A stretch of 64,000 nt of DNA. Origin: an uncultured Prevotella sp. (GTDB lineage Bacteria > Bacteroidota > Bacteroidia > Bacteroidales > Bacteroidaceae). Below the pieces are notes generated by a model, which was not told the DNA's origin, did not search any database, and was given only the letters and a program-made list of their open reading frames with translations. Of the stretch, positions 26,487 to 35,478 are shown in pieces. Within the stretch, counting starts at the first letter, position 1. Every line of letters starts with the position of its first letter. Location of the stretch: positions 1 through 64,000 of the forward strand of contig CALUGW010000013.1 of the NCBI GenBank assembly GCA_944320305.1, given 5' to 3'. A program made the translations under genes and the position numbers.

Positions 26487-26518
26487 CAAAGATAGGAAAA
26501 ATTCTTGTTACCTACAAC
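26487..26518 (-). promoter_or_regulatory. promoter of the seven-gene operon
   Basis: Minus-strand TATCTTTG (26494-26487) with GTTG 20 bases upstream (26518-26515). The start should be near 26480, leaving a leader of about 295 bases before the ATG at 26185. Confidence 0.6.
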
Positions 26519-26668
26519 GTTTGCCGCCGTTTTTTTCTTTGTCCTTGTGAGGTATGGGCGGGCCGCGTCAAGACAAGGCTGCAGCATGACTGCGGCATTT
26601 CTGTAAGCTTCGGTAATAACGCCACAAACATATGTAATTCAGGTATGCGTGCGAATTGCGGAAAACGT

Positions 26669-26676
26669 TATCTTTG
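26669..26676 (+). promoter_or_regulatory. -7 element of the alcohol dehydrogenase gene
   Basis: TATCTTTG matches the -7 consensus. No clear TTTG lies at the right distance. The predicted leader is about 35 bases. Confidence 0.5.
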
Positions 26677-26717
26677 CAACTGCAAATCAATGATGTTTTT
26701 ATAAAGGAGACAAGACA

Positions 26718-27893
26718 ATGAATATGGATTTCACTCTTTTCACGCCGACCAAGTTGCTCTTTGGCCGCGGCAAACTTGGCGAACTCGCCAGCCAGCAGCA
26801 GCCCGGAAAGAAAGCCCTGCTGCTCATCTCGGGCGGCAAGTCGGTAAGGACTAACGGCACGCTCGACCGCGTCACGGCGCAGCTCGACAAAGCCGGAACG
26901 GCCTACACCATCTGCGCCAACATCCACGAGAACCCCTCGAAAGAGGTGGTGATGGAGGCTGCCGCCTGCGCCAAGGCCAACGGTTGCGACTTCGTGCTGG
27001 CCGTGGGCGGCGGCGCCGTGCTCGACTCTGCCGTGGCCGTGGCGGCCATGGCCACCAATCCCGGCGACCTGTGGGACTACGTGTGCGGCGGAACGGGCAA
27101 AGGGTTGCCCCTTCAGCACCCCGGCCTGCCCATCGTCACCGTGGCCACGACGTCGGGAACAGGCTCCGAGATTAACTGCTGGGGCGTGATCTCGAATCAC
27201 GAGACCAACGAGAAGATAGGGTTTGGTCGCCCGGAACTCAACCCCGTGCTGGCCATCGTAGACCCGGAGCTGATGCTCACCGTGCCGCCAAAATACACCG
27301 CCTATCAGGGCTTCGACGCCCTCTTCCACAACACTGAGGTGATGATAAGCCGCTTTGTCAACGTACTGAGCGAGCCGATAGCCCTCTCGGCCATCGAGCA
27401 CATCGCCAAGTACCTGCCCCGCGCGGTGAAAGACGGCAGCGACATCGAGGCCCGCGAGGGCGTGGCCTACGGCAGCACCATTGCCGGGCTGACCATGCAG
27501 CTGACCAGCACCACGGCCGAGCACTCCATGGAGCACGCCATGAGCGCATATCACCACGACCTGCCCCACGGCGCCGGCCTGATAATGATTTCGAACGAGT
27601 TCTACCGCTTCTTCGTCGAGCGCCACGCCTGCGACGCGCAGTTTGTCAAGATGGCGCGCGCCATGGGCATGGCCGACGCATCGCAGCCGGAAGACTTCCT
27701 CGCCGCACTGGCAGACCTTCAGCGGGCCTGCGGAGTGGACAATCTCAGAATGAGCGACTATGGCATAAGCCGCGACGAGTGCCCGACGCTCGCCCGCAAC
27801 GCCCGCGAGACCATGGGCGGGCTTTATGCCGCCAACCCCTGCGAGCTTTCCGACGAGGACTGCGCCGCAATATTCGAACGCGCCTACAGATAA
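26718..27893 (+). CDS. iron-containing alcohol dehydrogenase
   Basis: 391 residues of the group III Fe-ADH family, closest in pattern to butanol dehydrogenase/YqhD-like enzymes that reduce aldehydes with NAD(P)H. The dinucleotide-binding N-terminal domain has LAVGGGAVLDSAV (GGGS-like) and TTSGTGSE. All four metal ligands are present: Asp200 and His204 (GFDALFHNTE), His273 (MEHAMSA) and His284 (LPHGAGL). The in-frame ATG at 26724 is an alternative start. It is a single-gene unit between its own promoter and a strong hairpin. The exact substrate cannot be read from the sequence. Confidence 0.9.
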   Translation: MNMDFTLFTPTKLLFGRGKLGELASQQQPGKKALLLISGGKSVRTNGTLDRVTAQLDKAGTAYTICANIHENPSKEVVMEAAACAKANGCDFVLAVGGGAVLDSAVAVAAMATNPGDLWDYVCGGTGKGLPLQHPGLPIVTVATTSGTGSEINCWGVISNHETNEKIGFGRPELNPVLAIVDPELMLTVPPKYTAYQGFDALFHNTEVMISRFVNVLSEPIALSAIEHIAKYLPRAVKDGSDIEAREGVAYGSTIAGLTMQLTSTTAEHSMEHAMSAYHHDLPHGAGLIMISNEFYRFFVERHACDAQFVKMARAMGMADASQPEDFLAALADLQRACGVDNLRMSDYGISRDECPTLARNARETMGGLYAANPCELSDEDCAAIFERAYR

Positions 27894-27903
27894 GCACAAA
27901 GCA

Positions 27904-27938
27904 AAGCGTGCCGCCCGGATGATGCGGGCGGCACGCTT
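27904..27938. terminator. bidirectional terminator between the alcohol dehydrogenase gene and lpdA
   Basis: A perfect 14-bp GC-rich stem (27904-27917 with 27925-27938) with a 7-base loop between convergent genes. The T tract on the plus side is short. Confidence 0.75.
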
Positions 27939-27974
27939 CTTATATGTTTTTCAGCCAGAACCGGCCGTCAAGCC

Positions 27975-29336
27975 TCAGCTTGCCGGCTGTCCGCCATGCG
28001 CCAGACTGGCGGCGCACTCCTGCACCATCTCGCCCAGCGTGGGGTGGATGTGCGTCATGTCGGCCAGCTGCGCGGTGGTCGTGCCGAGGCACATCAGCGA
28101 GCTGACCTCCTGCACAATGTCGGCGGCGTGGGCGCCATAGGCGTGACAGCCGATGATACGCCCGTCATCGCCTGCCAGCATCTTCACCATGCCCTCGGCC
28201 TCGCCCATGGCCAGCGCCTTGCCGTTGGCGCGGTAGTTGGCCCGTGCCACACTGTATTTCAGCCCCCGCTCCCTGCAGCCGTCTTCCGCAAGGCCCACGC
28301 AGGCGGCCTCCGGGTGGGTGAATATGGCCGACGGCATGACGTCGAGGCGTATCGAGTCTGCACGACCCAGTATGTGGTTGACAGCCCGCAAGCCCTGCAT
28401 CGTGGCGGCGTGGGCGAGCATCTGCCGCCCGTTCACGTCGCCGATGGCGTAGATGCCGGTCACGCCTGTCTGCATATTGTCGTCAACGGCGATGCCCTTT
28501 GGGCTGCATTCCACTCCCACAGTCTCAAGATTGAGCCCGCCGACAGACGGAACACGCCCCACGGCCATGAGCACGCGGTCGGTCTCAACGGCCTCTTGCC
28601 TGCCCTTGCGGCTGAATACGACGCTGCCGCCCCTCACGGCCTGAACCGCCGACTGCATGAAGAACTTCACTCCGCGCCTCTCCACCGTCTTGCGCAGACG
28701 CTTGGCCACGTCACTGTCGAGCATCGGCAGACACTCCTTGAGAAACTCCACCACAGTCACTTCGCAGCCAAAGCTGCTCAGAATGCAGGCGAACTCCATG
28801 CCGATGACGCCCGCCCCGACAATGCACACGCGGCGTGGCAGCGACGTGGCTGAGAGCATCCTGTCTGACGTCCAGACCATATCCGTGTCGCCAGCCCCCT
28901 CTATCGGCAGCATCTTCGGCACCGAGCCGGTGGCAATGATGATGTTCTTCGCCGTGTAGTCAGTGCCGCCTATTGCCACTGTGCGGGCGTCTTTGAATTT
29001 CGCCCTCCCTCTGACGAGCGTTATGCCGGGCGCTGCCAGCAGCGTCTCCACGCCCGAGCGCAGCTGCGACACCACCCTTTCCTTGCGCCCGGCGGCGCGG
29101 GCGAAGTCGGCCGTAAAGCCCTCAAGGCCGACGCCCAGCTCTCCGCTGTCGCGCAGGATGTCAATAAGCTCGGCATTGCGGGCATAAGTCTTGGTGGGTA
29201 TGCAGCCCCTGTTGAGGCACGTTCCACCCACTTCGGCCTGCTCGGCAATGACCACCTGCAGCCCGTTTCGGGCCGCATAGTCGGCAGCGCGGTATCCTCC
29301 CGGGCCGCTGCCGATGATTATCAGGTCTGTGTTCAT
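27975..29336 (-). CDS. lpdA: dihydrolipoyl dehydrogenase
   Basis: 453 residues from the ATG at 29336 (MNTDLIIIGSGPGGYRAADYA); an ATG seven codons upstream (29357) is possible. This FAD enzyme reoxidises the dihydrolipoyl arm of GcvH with NAD+. It has an FAD-binding GxGxxG at 9-14, the redox disulfide Cys40/Cys45 (GGTCLNRGCIPTK), a second GxGxxG for NAD (VGAGVIGMEF), the FAD ATG-like motif YAIGDVNG, and the C-terminal HIHPTLGEM active-site His/Glu. It is the last gene of the glycine-cleavage operon, so it is probably the dedicated L-protein. Confidence 0.93.
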   Translation of the reverse strand: MNTDLIIIGSGPGGYRAADYAARNGLQVVIAEQAEVGGTCLNRGCIPTKTYARNAELIDILRDSGELGVGLEGFTADFARAAGRKERVVSQLRSGVETLLAAPGITLVRGRAKFKDARTVAIGGTDYTAKNIIIATGSVPKMLPIEGAGDTDMVWTSDRMLSATSLPRRVCIVGAGVIGMEFACILSSFGCEVTVVEFLKECLPMLDSDVAKRLRKTVERRGVKFFMQSAVQAVRGGSVVFSRKGRQEAVETDRVLMAVGRVPSVGGLNLETVGVECSPKGIAVDDNMQTGVTGIYAIGDVNGRQMLAHAATMQGLRAVNHILGRADSIRLDVMPSAIFTHPEAACVGLAEDGCRERGLKYSVARANYRANGKALAMGEAEGMVKMLAGDDGRIIGCHAYGAHAADIVQEVSSLMCLGTTTAQLADMTHIHPTLGEMVQECAASLAHGGQPAS

Positions 29337-29425
29337 GTTGTTTTGGGTTGTTGTCATGAATCTTTGGAGGCGCGGGAACCACAGGCTTCGCCGTGAAGCC
29401 CATGGCTCCCACGCCCCTTTGCAGC

Positions 29426-30838
29426 TTATTCTCCGGCCTCCATCTGGCGGTAGGTCACCACCGGACGCTTTGCCGCCAGCACATCATCGACACGCCCTAT
29501 CGGCGTGTTGTGGGGCGCGCTCCTCACCGTCTCAGGCTCGCTTGCCGCCTCTTCGGCTATGCGGCGCATCACGCTGATGAAGCCGTCGATGGTGTCTTTG
29601 CTCTCGCTTTCGGTCGGCTCGACCATCAGCGACTCGTGGAAAAGCAGCGGGAAGTAGATTGTCGGGGCGTGGTAGCCGTAGTCGAGCAGACGCTTCGCCA
29701 CATCCATGGTGGTCACTCCGGTGGACTTGTCCTTCAGTCCGTCAAACACAAACTCGTGCATACAGGTCTTGTCGATGGGCAGCTCATACACGTCTTTAAG
29801 CGATTCCTTGATGTAGTTGGCGTTGAGCGTGGCCAGCGGTCCCACCTCTTTGATGTGTTCCCTGCCCAGAGTCAGTATGTAAGCATAGGCCCGCAGCAGC
29901 ACGGCGAAGTTGCCGTGATAAGGCCCTACGGACAGTTCCGACTCGCCGGGCAGCAGGTCTTCAAGCCCCTTGCGCACTCCCACAGGCCCCGCTCCGGGTC
30001 CTCCGCCGCCGTGTGGCGTGGAGAACGTCTTGTGCAGGTTGATGTGCATCACGTCGAATCCCATGTCGCCGGGGCGGCAGACGCCCAGCATGGGGTTGAG
30101 GTTTGCCCCGTCGTAGTACATCAGCGCGCCGCAGCCATGCACGAGCGAGGCTATCTCGGGTATATTCCGCTCAAAGAGTCCGAGCGTGTTGGGGTTGGTC
30201 ATCATCATGGCGGCCACGGTGTCGTCGAGCAGCGAGCGCAGGTCGTCCACATCGACGATGCCCTCCGGCGTGCTCTTCACCTGCACGACGTCAAGCCCGC
30301 AGACAGCCGCCGAGGCGGGGTTGGTGCCGTGCGCCGAGTCGGGAACAATCACCTTGGTGCGCCGGGTGTCGCCGCGCCGCTCGTGATAGGTGCGTATTAT
30401 CATCAGCCCGGTAAGCTCTCCGTGCGCCCCGGCAAAGGGGTTGAGCGTGAACTTGGCCAGTCCGGATATTTCAGACAGCGCGCGCTGCAGCCCGTCATAG
30501 ACGTCGAGCGCGCCGCGGCAGGTGTCGGCCGGCTGCAGCGGGTGCAGGTTGGCAAACTCAGGCATGGCCGCCACCTCCTCGTTGATGGCCGGATTGTACT
30601 TCATTGTGCAGCTGCCCAGCGGGTAGAAGCCGTTGTTCACGCCGAAGTTGTTCGCACTGTGGTTGGTGTAATGGCGCACCACGGTCAGCTCGTCGCACTC
30701 CGGCAGCGCCGCGTCTTGGCTGCGGCGCATATCGTCAGGCACTTCATAGCTGCCGAATCTGTTCTCAGGCAGCGAGCAGGCGCGCCGCCCCGGGTGCGAA
30801 AGCTCGAATATAAGGTTGCCGTAAAGTCTGTTGTTCAT
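29426..30838 (-). CDS. gcvPB: glycine dehydrogenase (decarboxylating) subunit 2
   Basis: 470 residues, the C-terminal half of the split P-protein. The PLP-lysine motif is HINLHKTFSTPHGGGGPG with Lys270. TNPNTLGLFE, DSAHGTNPAS and YYDGANLN match the family. With GcvPA it decarboxylates glycine and passes the aminomethyl group to the lipoyl arm of GcvH. The start lies only 3 bases after the gcvPA stop, so the two subunits are translated together. Confidence 0.95.
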   Translation of the reverse strand: MNNRLYGNLIFELSHPGRRACSLPENRFGSYEVPDDMRRSQDAALPECDELTVVRHYTNHSANNFGVNNGFYPLGSCTMKYNPAINEEVAAMPEFANLHPLQPADTCRGALDVYDGLQRALSEISGLAKFTLNPFAGAHGELTGLMIIRTYHERRGDTRRTKVIVPDSAHGTNPASAAVCGLDVVQVKSTPEGIVDVDDLRSLLDDTVAAMMMTNPNTLGLFERNIPEIASLVHGCGALMYYDGANLNPMLGVCRPGDMGFDVMHINLHKTFSTPHGGGGPGAGPVGVRKGLEDLLPGESELSVGPYHGNFAVLLRAYAYILTLGREHIKEVGPLATLNANYIKESLKDVYELPIDKTCMHEFVFDGLKDKSTGVTTMDVAKRLLDYGYHAPTIYFPLLFHESLMVEPTESESKDTIDGFISVMRRIAEEAASEPETVRSAPHNTPIGRVDDVLAAKRPVVTYRQMEAGE

Positions 30839-30841
30839 AGC

Positions 30842-32155
30842 TCAGATGGTGTCAATTAGTTTGTCGATTTCCTCTTTTGTGCGCTTCTCCGTGACGGCAA
30901 ACATTATGGTGTCGGGCGCCACCTTCACGCCGCCCAGAATGCCGGCGGTGATGAACCGGCGCTGCAGCTCGTCAACGTCGCCGGCGTAGCGCACGCAGAA
31001 CTCGTTGAAGAACGGGCGGCTGAAGACCGGCTTGAAGCGGCCCGTGTCCACGAGGCGGTCCATCAGATAGTGCGCCCCGGCGTAAGACAGCTCTGCCGCC
31101 TCCCTCAGCCCCTGCCTGCCCATGACAGACATATAGACCGTGGCGAAGAGTGCCATGAGGCTTTCGTTGGAGCAGATGTTCGACGTTGCCTTCTCGCGGC
31201 GGATGTGCTGCTCGCGTGCCTGGAGCGTGAGCACGAAGGCGCGTTGCCCGCGCGAGTCACGGGTCATGCCCACGATGCGTCCCGGCATCTTGCGCATGAG
31301 CTTCTCGCGGCAGCACATATAGCCCACGTAGGGGCCTCCGAACGACATTGGCAGGCCCAGGCTCTGGCCGTCGCCCACGGCGATGTCGGCGCCCCACTCG
31401 CCCGGAGTGCGCAGCACGGCCAGGTCGGCGGCCACGCAGTTCATTATCAACAGTGCCTTGGCGGCGTGCGTGGCGTCGGCAAAGCCGGTGTAGTCCTCCA
31501 CCACGCCGTAGCGGTTGGGCTGCTGCACCACCACCCCTGCCACGCCTCCGGCGGCCAGGCGGCGCTCCAGATCAGCCTTGTCTGTGGCGCCGTCGGCGGC
31601 GGCAATCATCTCTATCGTGATGCCGCGGAAGTGGGCATAGGTGCGCACCACGGCCTGGATCTTGGGGTCCACGGTCTCCGAGACGAGCACTGTGGCGGCC
31701 TTCTTCGCGGCGGCCACGGCCATCAGCACGGCTTCGGCGGTGGCCGTTGTGCCGTCGTAGAGCGAGGCGTTCGATATGTCCATGCCCGTAAGCTCGGCCA
31801 TCATGGACTGGTATTCAAAGATATAGTGGAGCGTTCCCTGCGATATTTCGGCCTGATAGGGCGTGTATGACGTGAGGAACTCCGACCGGCTGACGATCTG
31901 CGGCACCACGGCCGGCGTGTAATGGTCGTAGACGCCGGCTCCGGCAAAGCACGTGAGCTGTCTGTTCTCGCTGCCGAGGCGGCGGAAGAAGTCGCGCACC
32001 TCCATCTCGCTCATGGCCTCCGGCAGGCCGTAGTCGCGCCTGAAGCGCACGCTCTCCGGCACTTCGGCATAAAGCCCGTCGAGCGACTGCACGCCGACGC
32101 GCTCCAGCATGGCCTTTATGTCGGCCTCAGTGTGGGGGAAATATTTGTAAGACAT
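30842..32155 (-). CDS. gcvPA: glycine dehydrogenase (decarboxylating) subunit 1
   Basis: 437 residues, the N-terminal half of the split P-protein. It begins MSYKYFPHTEADIKAML, the usual start. TCFAGAGVYDHYTPAVVPQI, TPYQAEISQGTLHYIFEYQSMMAELTGMDISNASLYDG and GLPMSFGGPYVGYM are characteristic. It contributes to the PLP site but carries no PLP lysine. A 111-base gap separates it from gcvH. Confidence 0.95.
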   Translation of the reverse strand: MSYKYFPHTEADIKAMLERVGVQSLDGLYAEVPESVRFRRDYGLPEAMSEMEVRDFFRRLGSENRQLTCFAGAGVYDHYTPAVVPQIVSRSEFLTSYTPYQAEISQGTLHYIFEYQSMMAELTGMDISNASLYDGTTATAEAVLMAVAAAKKAATVLVSETVDPKIQAVVRTYAHFRGITIEMIAAADGATDKADLERRLAAGGVAGVVVQQPNRYGVVEDYTGFADATHAAKALLIMNCVAADLAVLRTPGEWGADIAVGDGQSLGLPMSFGGPYVGYMCCREKLMRKMPGRIVGMTRDSRGQRAFVLTLQAREQHIRREKATSNICSNESLMALFATVYMSVMGRQGLREAAELSYAGAHYLMDRLVDTGRFKPVFSRPFFNEFCVRYAGDVDELQRRFITAGILGGVKVAPDTIMFAVTEKRTKEEIDKLIDTI

Positions 32156-32181
32156 GAGAATTAAAAATTAAAGGTTAAAAG

Positions 32182-32244
32182 TTAAAAGAAAATGCTTTGT
32201 TGGCAGGTTTAGCCACGAGACAGGCTCGAAGCATTTTCTTTTAA
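32182..32244. repeat. AT-rich inverted repeat inside the gcv operon
   Basis: A perfect 16-bp inverted repeat (32182-32197 with 32229-32244) with a 31-base loop, flanked by 'aattaaaaatt' runs, between gcvH and gcvPA. It may be a repeat of the same AT-rich hairpin family seen at 49476-49557, and could trim or attenuate the message. Confidence 0.6.
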
Positions 32245-32266
32245 TTTTTAATTTTTCACTTTCAAC

Positions 32267-32647
32267 TTACTTGCCGCACATCTCCTCGTAGGCCTGGGCG
32301 TCCATGAGGCTGTCAAGCTCGGCCGTGTCTGTGAGCCTCACCTTGACAATCCAGTTGGCAAAGGCGTCCTGGTTTATCAGCTCGGGGGTGTCTTCGAGAG
32401 CGGTGTTCACCTCCACCACCGTGCCGCTCACAGGCGCGTTGAGGTCGCTGGCGGCCTTGGTGCTCTCCACGGCGCCAAACTCCTCGCCTGCGGTCAGCTC
32501 GTCGTCAACCTCGGGCATGTCAACGTAGACAACGTTGCCAAGCGCGTTCTGGGCGTAGTCGGTGATGCCGATGTAACCGTATTCGCCCTCAACTCTCACA
32601 AATTCGTGCGACTCTGAGTAATAGAGTCCGTCAATTACTTTTGCCAT
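32267..32647 (-). CDS. gcvH: glycine cleavage system H protein
   Basis: 126 residues, the standard length. A lipoyl-domain fold is seen in YSESHEFVRVEGEYGYIGITDYAQNALGNVVYVDMPEVD. The lipoylated residue is Lys64 in GAVESTKAASDL. It shuttles the aminomethyl group between the P, T and L proteins. The ligase needed to lipoylate it is encoded two genes upstream in the same operon. Confidence 0.96.
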   Translation of the reverse strand: MAKVIDGLYYSESHEFVRVEGEYGYIGITDYAQNALGNVVYVDMPEVDDELTAGEEFGAVESTKAASDLNAPVSGTVVEVNTALEDTPELINQDAFANWIVKVRLTDTAELDSLMDAQAYEEMCGK

Positions 32648-32804
32648 AACAGTCAGATTTTAGTTATTGTCGTTTTCTTGCTTCCATATAAAGCCAGGGG
32701 CAGCCTGCTCGCGCCCAGCGCGGAATGCGGAATAAAGCCACCGCCGCCGGACTGTCTTGCCGGGCTTGCCCCGCATATTCTTTTAATTTTTAACTTCTTC
32801 GCTT

Positions 32805-33956
32805 TTAACTCTTCTTGTAGTGCTTGTCGTAGAAACGCTTCTTCACCACGGTGCCCCTGAAGGTCTTTTTCCTTATCTGTATGTCCACCTCGGTGCCGAG
32901 CTTGGCAAACGAGGAGTCTATCAGCGCCATGCAGACGCTCTTGTCTGTGGAGACGGTGTGGTAGCCGGTGGTCACCTCGCCTATCCTCACGCCGTCTTTG
33001 AGCACGGCGTAGCCGTGGCGCGGAATGGCGCGGTCGGCCAGCTCGATGCCCACCACCTTGCGGGCCACGCCCTCAGTCTTCTGCCTCAGCAGCGCCTCGC
33101 GGCCTATGAACCCGGCCTTGTCGAGCTTGCAGAACATGCCCAGCCCGGCCATCACCGGCGATATTTCTGCCGACAGCTCGTCGCCATAGAGCGGCAGCCC
33201 CACCTCAAAGCGCAGCGTGTCGCGGCAGCCCAGCCCGCAGGGCTTGCACCGCCCGCCGGAGGCCATGAGCCGGTCCCAGCACCCGCGTATGTAGTCGTGA
33301 GGGCCGTATATCTCGAATCCGTCCTCGCCGGTGTAGCCCGTGCGGCTTATTATCAATGAAGAATTAAGAGTTAAGAATGAAGAAAAGGCTGCGCCTTGCG
33401 TTGTGCCCTGCGGCAATTCTTCATTCCCAATTGTCTTGAATGTATAGAACGTCAGGTCGGCGCACTTTATGCCCAGCACCTCCTCCACGACCTTCTCTGA
33501 GTCAGGCCCCTGCACGGCTATCTGGCCGAAGTCGTCGGAACGGTTCTGAAGGTCGATGTCGAAGCCGTCGGCGTTCTGCCTCATCCACTGCCAGTCCTTG
33601 TCGATGTTGGCGGCGTTGATAACCAGCAGGAAGCTGTCGGGGGCGGCCTTGTAGACCAGCAGGTCGTCAACGGTGCCGCCGTCGGGCAGGCACATCATGC
33701 CGTAGAGAATCTCGCCGGGGCGTATCGCGGTGATGTCGTTGGTGAAGATGTGGTTTACATAGCGCTCGGCGTCGCGCCCGCTGACCGTCACCTCGCCCAT
33801 GTGCGACACGTCGAACACGCCGCAGGCCGTGCGCACGGCGCGGTGCTCGTCTTCTATCGAGGTGTACTGTATCGGCATGTCGAAGCCGCCGAAGGGGCTT
33901 ATCAGCGCCCCGAGAGCCACGTGTTTGTCATAAAGACAGGTTCGCTTGTTTTCCAT
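32805..33956 (-). CDS. gcvT: glycine cleavage system T protein (aminomethyltransferase) with a repeat-encoded insertion
   Basis: 383 residues from the ATG at 33956 ([18 protein letters not shown]). A longer frame runs upstream into lplA but has no family similarity. It transfers the methylene group to tetrahydrofolate. Family signatures are present: GAKISPFGG-like opening, [37 protein letters not shown] and the C-terminal beta-barrel. Compared with relatives, residues 177-201 contain about 18 extra residues, ending [12 protein letters not shown]. They are encoded by an AT-rich intergenic-type repeat. The frame is kept and the flanking motifs are intact, so the enzyme may still work. Confidence 0.92.
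   Translation of the reverse strand: MENKRTCLYDKHVALGALISPFGGFDMPIQYTSIEDEHRAVRTACGVFDVSHMGEVTVSGRDAERYVNHIFTNDITAIRPGEILYGMMCLPDGGTVDDLLVYKAAPDSFLLVINAANIDKDWQWMRQNADGFDIDLQNRSDDFGQIAVQGPDSEKVVEEVLGIKCADLTFYTFKTIGNEELPQGTTQGAAFSSFLTLNSSLIISRTGYTGEDGFEIYGPHDYIRGCWDRLMASGGRCKPCGLGCRDTLRFEVGLPLYGDELSAEISPVMAGLGMFCKLDKAGFIGREALLRQKTEGVARKVVGIELADRAIPRHGYAVLKDGVRIGEVTTGYHTVSTDKSVCMALIDSSFAKLGTEVDIQIRKKTFRGTVVKKRFYDKHYKKS
33354..33428. repeat. AT-rich repeat inserted in frame in gcvT
   Basis: The segment starts with 21 bases (33355-33375) identical to 49483-49503 and has 11-bp inverted ends (33355-33365 with 33415-33425). It is bounded by conserved GcvT sequence on both sides. Its composition matches the intergenic 'aagaattaagagttaag' repeats, not the GC-rich gene around it. 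Confidence 0.75.
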
Positions 33957-33970
33957 AATGCTATTGTGTT

Positions 33971-34948
33971 TTAGGTTTCTTCTGTGAGCAGAGCCGCCAG
34001 CGCGCCGGCGCTCAGGTTGCGTATGGCGCCCGCCTGGCCGCCGGCAAGGGCGCCGGCCACGTCGGCCAGCCTCAGCCTGACGCCGCGCAGGGCCTCCGTG
34101 AGCCGCTCCATGGGCACGTCGCCCGGCAGGAAGTCGCCGGTGAAGCACACGTCGCGCACGGTGTCGCCGCGCAGGCTGACGCGGGCCTCCACGCCGCCCA
34201 CGCCGCCTATGCGCCCGCGCCTTATCACGGTGTGGGGCGGATTCTTGCCGATGATGAACTCCGGCGACAGGTATTCGGACTCAATCCTGCCGATGGCCTC
34301 CACGTCGGCGTCTGTCAGCGTGAGCGCGTCGGAGCACAGCTCGCGGCGGGCCATGGCGCGGAATTCGGCGGGCGTCACGCCGGTGTGGTCTTTGAGCAGG
34401 GCTATGCGCTGGCGCACGCTCGCCACGCCCTTGGCCGTCAGCTTGTCGGCGGGCGGCGTGATGGCGCGCAGCATGTTGTCCATGTCGGTGTCGAAGAGCA
34501 TTGTGCCGTGCACGATGCTGCGCCCGGGCAGATGGTAGAAGGCGCTGCCCGACACCTTGCGCCCGCCCACCATGATGTCGTTGCGCCCGCCGGCGGTGGC
34601 GCTCACGCCCGCCTTGCGCAGCAGCAGGAGCACCAGGCCCACGTAGGCCGAGAACGTCAGGCCCACGGCCTCGCCCGATGTCACGTAGGAGAGCATCACG
34701 TTGCCCATGTCGGCATAGACGCAGCCGCCGCCGCTCTTGCGCCTGAACACGCCTATGCCGCGGCTGCGGCAGTAGGCCGTGTCAACCTCGGCGCCGGCCA
34801 CCTGGTTGCGCCCCATGATGACGCTCGGCCCCACCTGCCACGTAAAGAAGCAGTCGCGGCCGGGAAAGCGGCGCGCGGCATACTCCTCCATCGCAAGATA
34901 GAACGACACGTTGTGCGGTTTTTGGTCTGGCAGTTCCAGGTGGGTCAT
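33971..34948 (-). CDS. lplA: lipoate-protein ligase A
   Basis: 325 residues. The biotin/lipoate-ligase domain has RRKSGGGCVYAD (69-80) and the catalytic lysine Lys131 in GGRKVSGSAFYH. VHGTMLFDTDM and the C-terminal accessory domain follow. It activates free lipoate with ATP and attaches it to the H protein. It is the first gene of the gcv operon, 14 bases before gcvT, so lipoylation capacity is made together with its target. Confidence 0.93.
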   Translation of the reverse strand: MTHLELPDQKPHNVSFYLAMEEYAARRFPGRDCFFTWQVGPSVIMGRNQVAGAEVDTAYCRSRGIGVFRRKSGGGCVYADMGNVMLSYVTSGEAVGLTFSAYVGLVLLLLRKAGVSATAGGRNDIMVGGRKVSGSAFYHLPGRSIVHGTMLFDTDMDNMLRAITPPADKLTAKGVASVRQRIALLKDHTGVTPAEFRAMARRELCSDALTLTDADVEAIGRIESEYLSPEFIIGKNPPHTVIRRGRIGGVGGVEARVSLRGDTVRDVCFTGDFLPGDVPMERLTEALRGVRLRLADVAGALAGGQAGAIRNLSAGALAALLTEET

Positions 34949-35021
34949 GGGTCAGCTCTTGTCGCCCGGCGGCGGCGCGCCCGGCGTTTCCGGAGCCGCC
35001 CGCTCGGGCTTGTCTTACTTG

Positions 35022-35053
35022 CAAATATACGGAATAAAGACGTTACGGCCAAA
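35022..35053 (-). promoter_or_regulatory. promoter of the glycine-cleavage operon
   Basis: Minus-strand TTTG (35053-35050), a 20-base gap, TATATTTG (35029-35022). The leader would be about 67 bases. I see no glycine-riboswitch-like structure in it. Confidence 0.8.
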
Positions 35054-35252
35054 AAAAAAGGCAGAAAAAGACGCACTGGAAAACGCCCTTCTCCGATTGT
35101 TACAACGACGGGGAGCGGAGTTTCATTTTGCAACAAAAGGGCGGCCGTTTGTTACGATTCGCCCCGGCGCGCCGCCGACCCCGCCGCTGCGCCGGGCGGG
35201 AGCGGCGTCAGACCTCCGGAGACGTGGGGCGGGGCAACTTGTCTGCCGAAAA

Positions 35253-35284
35253 TTTGCCCGGGTGGGCCAATAGTTGTAACTTTA
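35253..35284 (+). promoter_or_regulatory. promoter reading toward vsr
   Basis: TTTG at 35253-35256, a 20-base gap, TAACTTTA at 35277-35284 (7 of 8). If used, the transcript begins near 35291 and contains array B in a leader of about 350 bases before vsr. Confidence 0.55.
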
Positions 35285-35390
35285 CGCCTGCGGAACGGAA
35301 ACGTAGCGCGGGCCGGGGCGCTTAATTGCAAATATGCAACTAAAAAGCCACGGCGGCAAGGCTGTTTTAACACACCTGCCGCACGGCTCT

Positions 35391-35478
35391 GCAATATGGG
35401 CCATATCGCATTGCGAAACGGCCTATATCGCACCTCCAAAAGGCCTATATTGCAACGCGAAATGACCCATATCGCAAC
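35391..35478. repeat. 22-base palindromic unit array B (four units)
   Basis: Units start at 35391, 35413, 35435 and 35457, without spacers. Each has a GGCC/GACC centre flanked by CATATCGC, CTATATTGC or similar arms. The same unit is seen at 15134, 49689 and 58480. Beyond 35478 the periodicity ends. Confidence 0.85.

Larger units (their letters stand above)
26186..26717. other. divergent gap: operon leader and fucO-like gene upstream region
   Basis: 532 bases between divergent transcripts. It contains the minus-strand promoter and long structured leader of the seven-gene operon, and the plus-strand -7 box of the alcohol dehydrogenase gene. It has no 22-base array, unlike the other four fully visible divergent gaps. 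Minus-strand frames here (about 77 and 97 codons) overlap the hairpins and are not supported. Confidence 0.6.

Noticed and set aside
26196-26489. Minus-strand frames of 77 and 97 codons upstream of the TonB-domain gene
   Set aside because: They overlap the leader hairpins and the promoter, overlap each other in different frames, and have no recognisable domain.
32182-32244. Intrinsic terminator splitting the gcv operon
   Set aside because: The stem is AT-rich with a 31-base loop, belongs to the dispersed repeat family and lies between gcvH and gcvPA, whose products must be made together; full termination is unlikely.
33957-34148. N-terminal extension of gcvT into lplA
   Set aside because: It is the out-of-frame reading of lplA; GcvT homology begins at the ATG at 33956.
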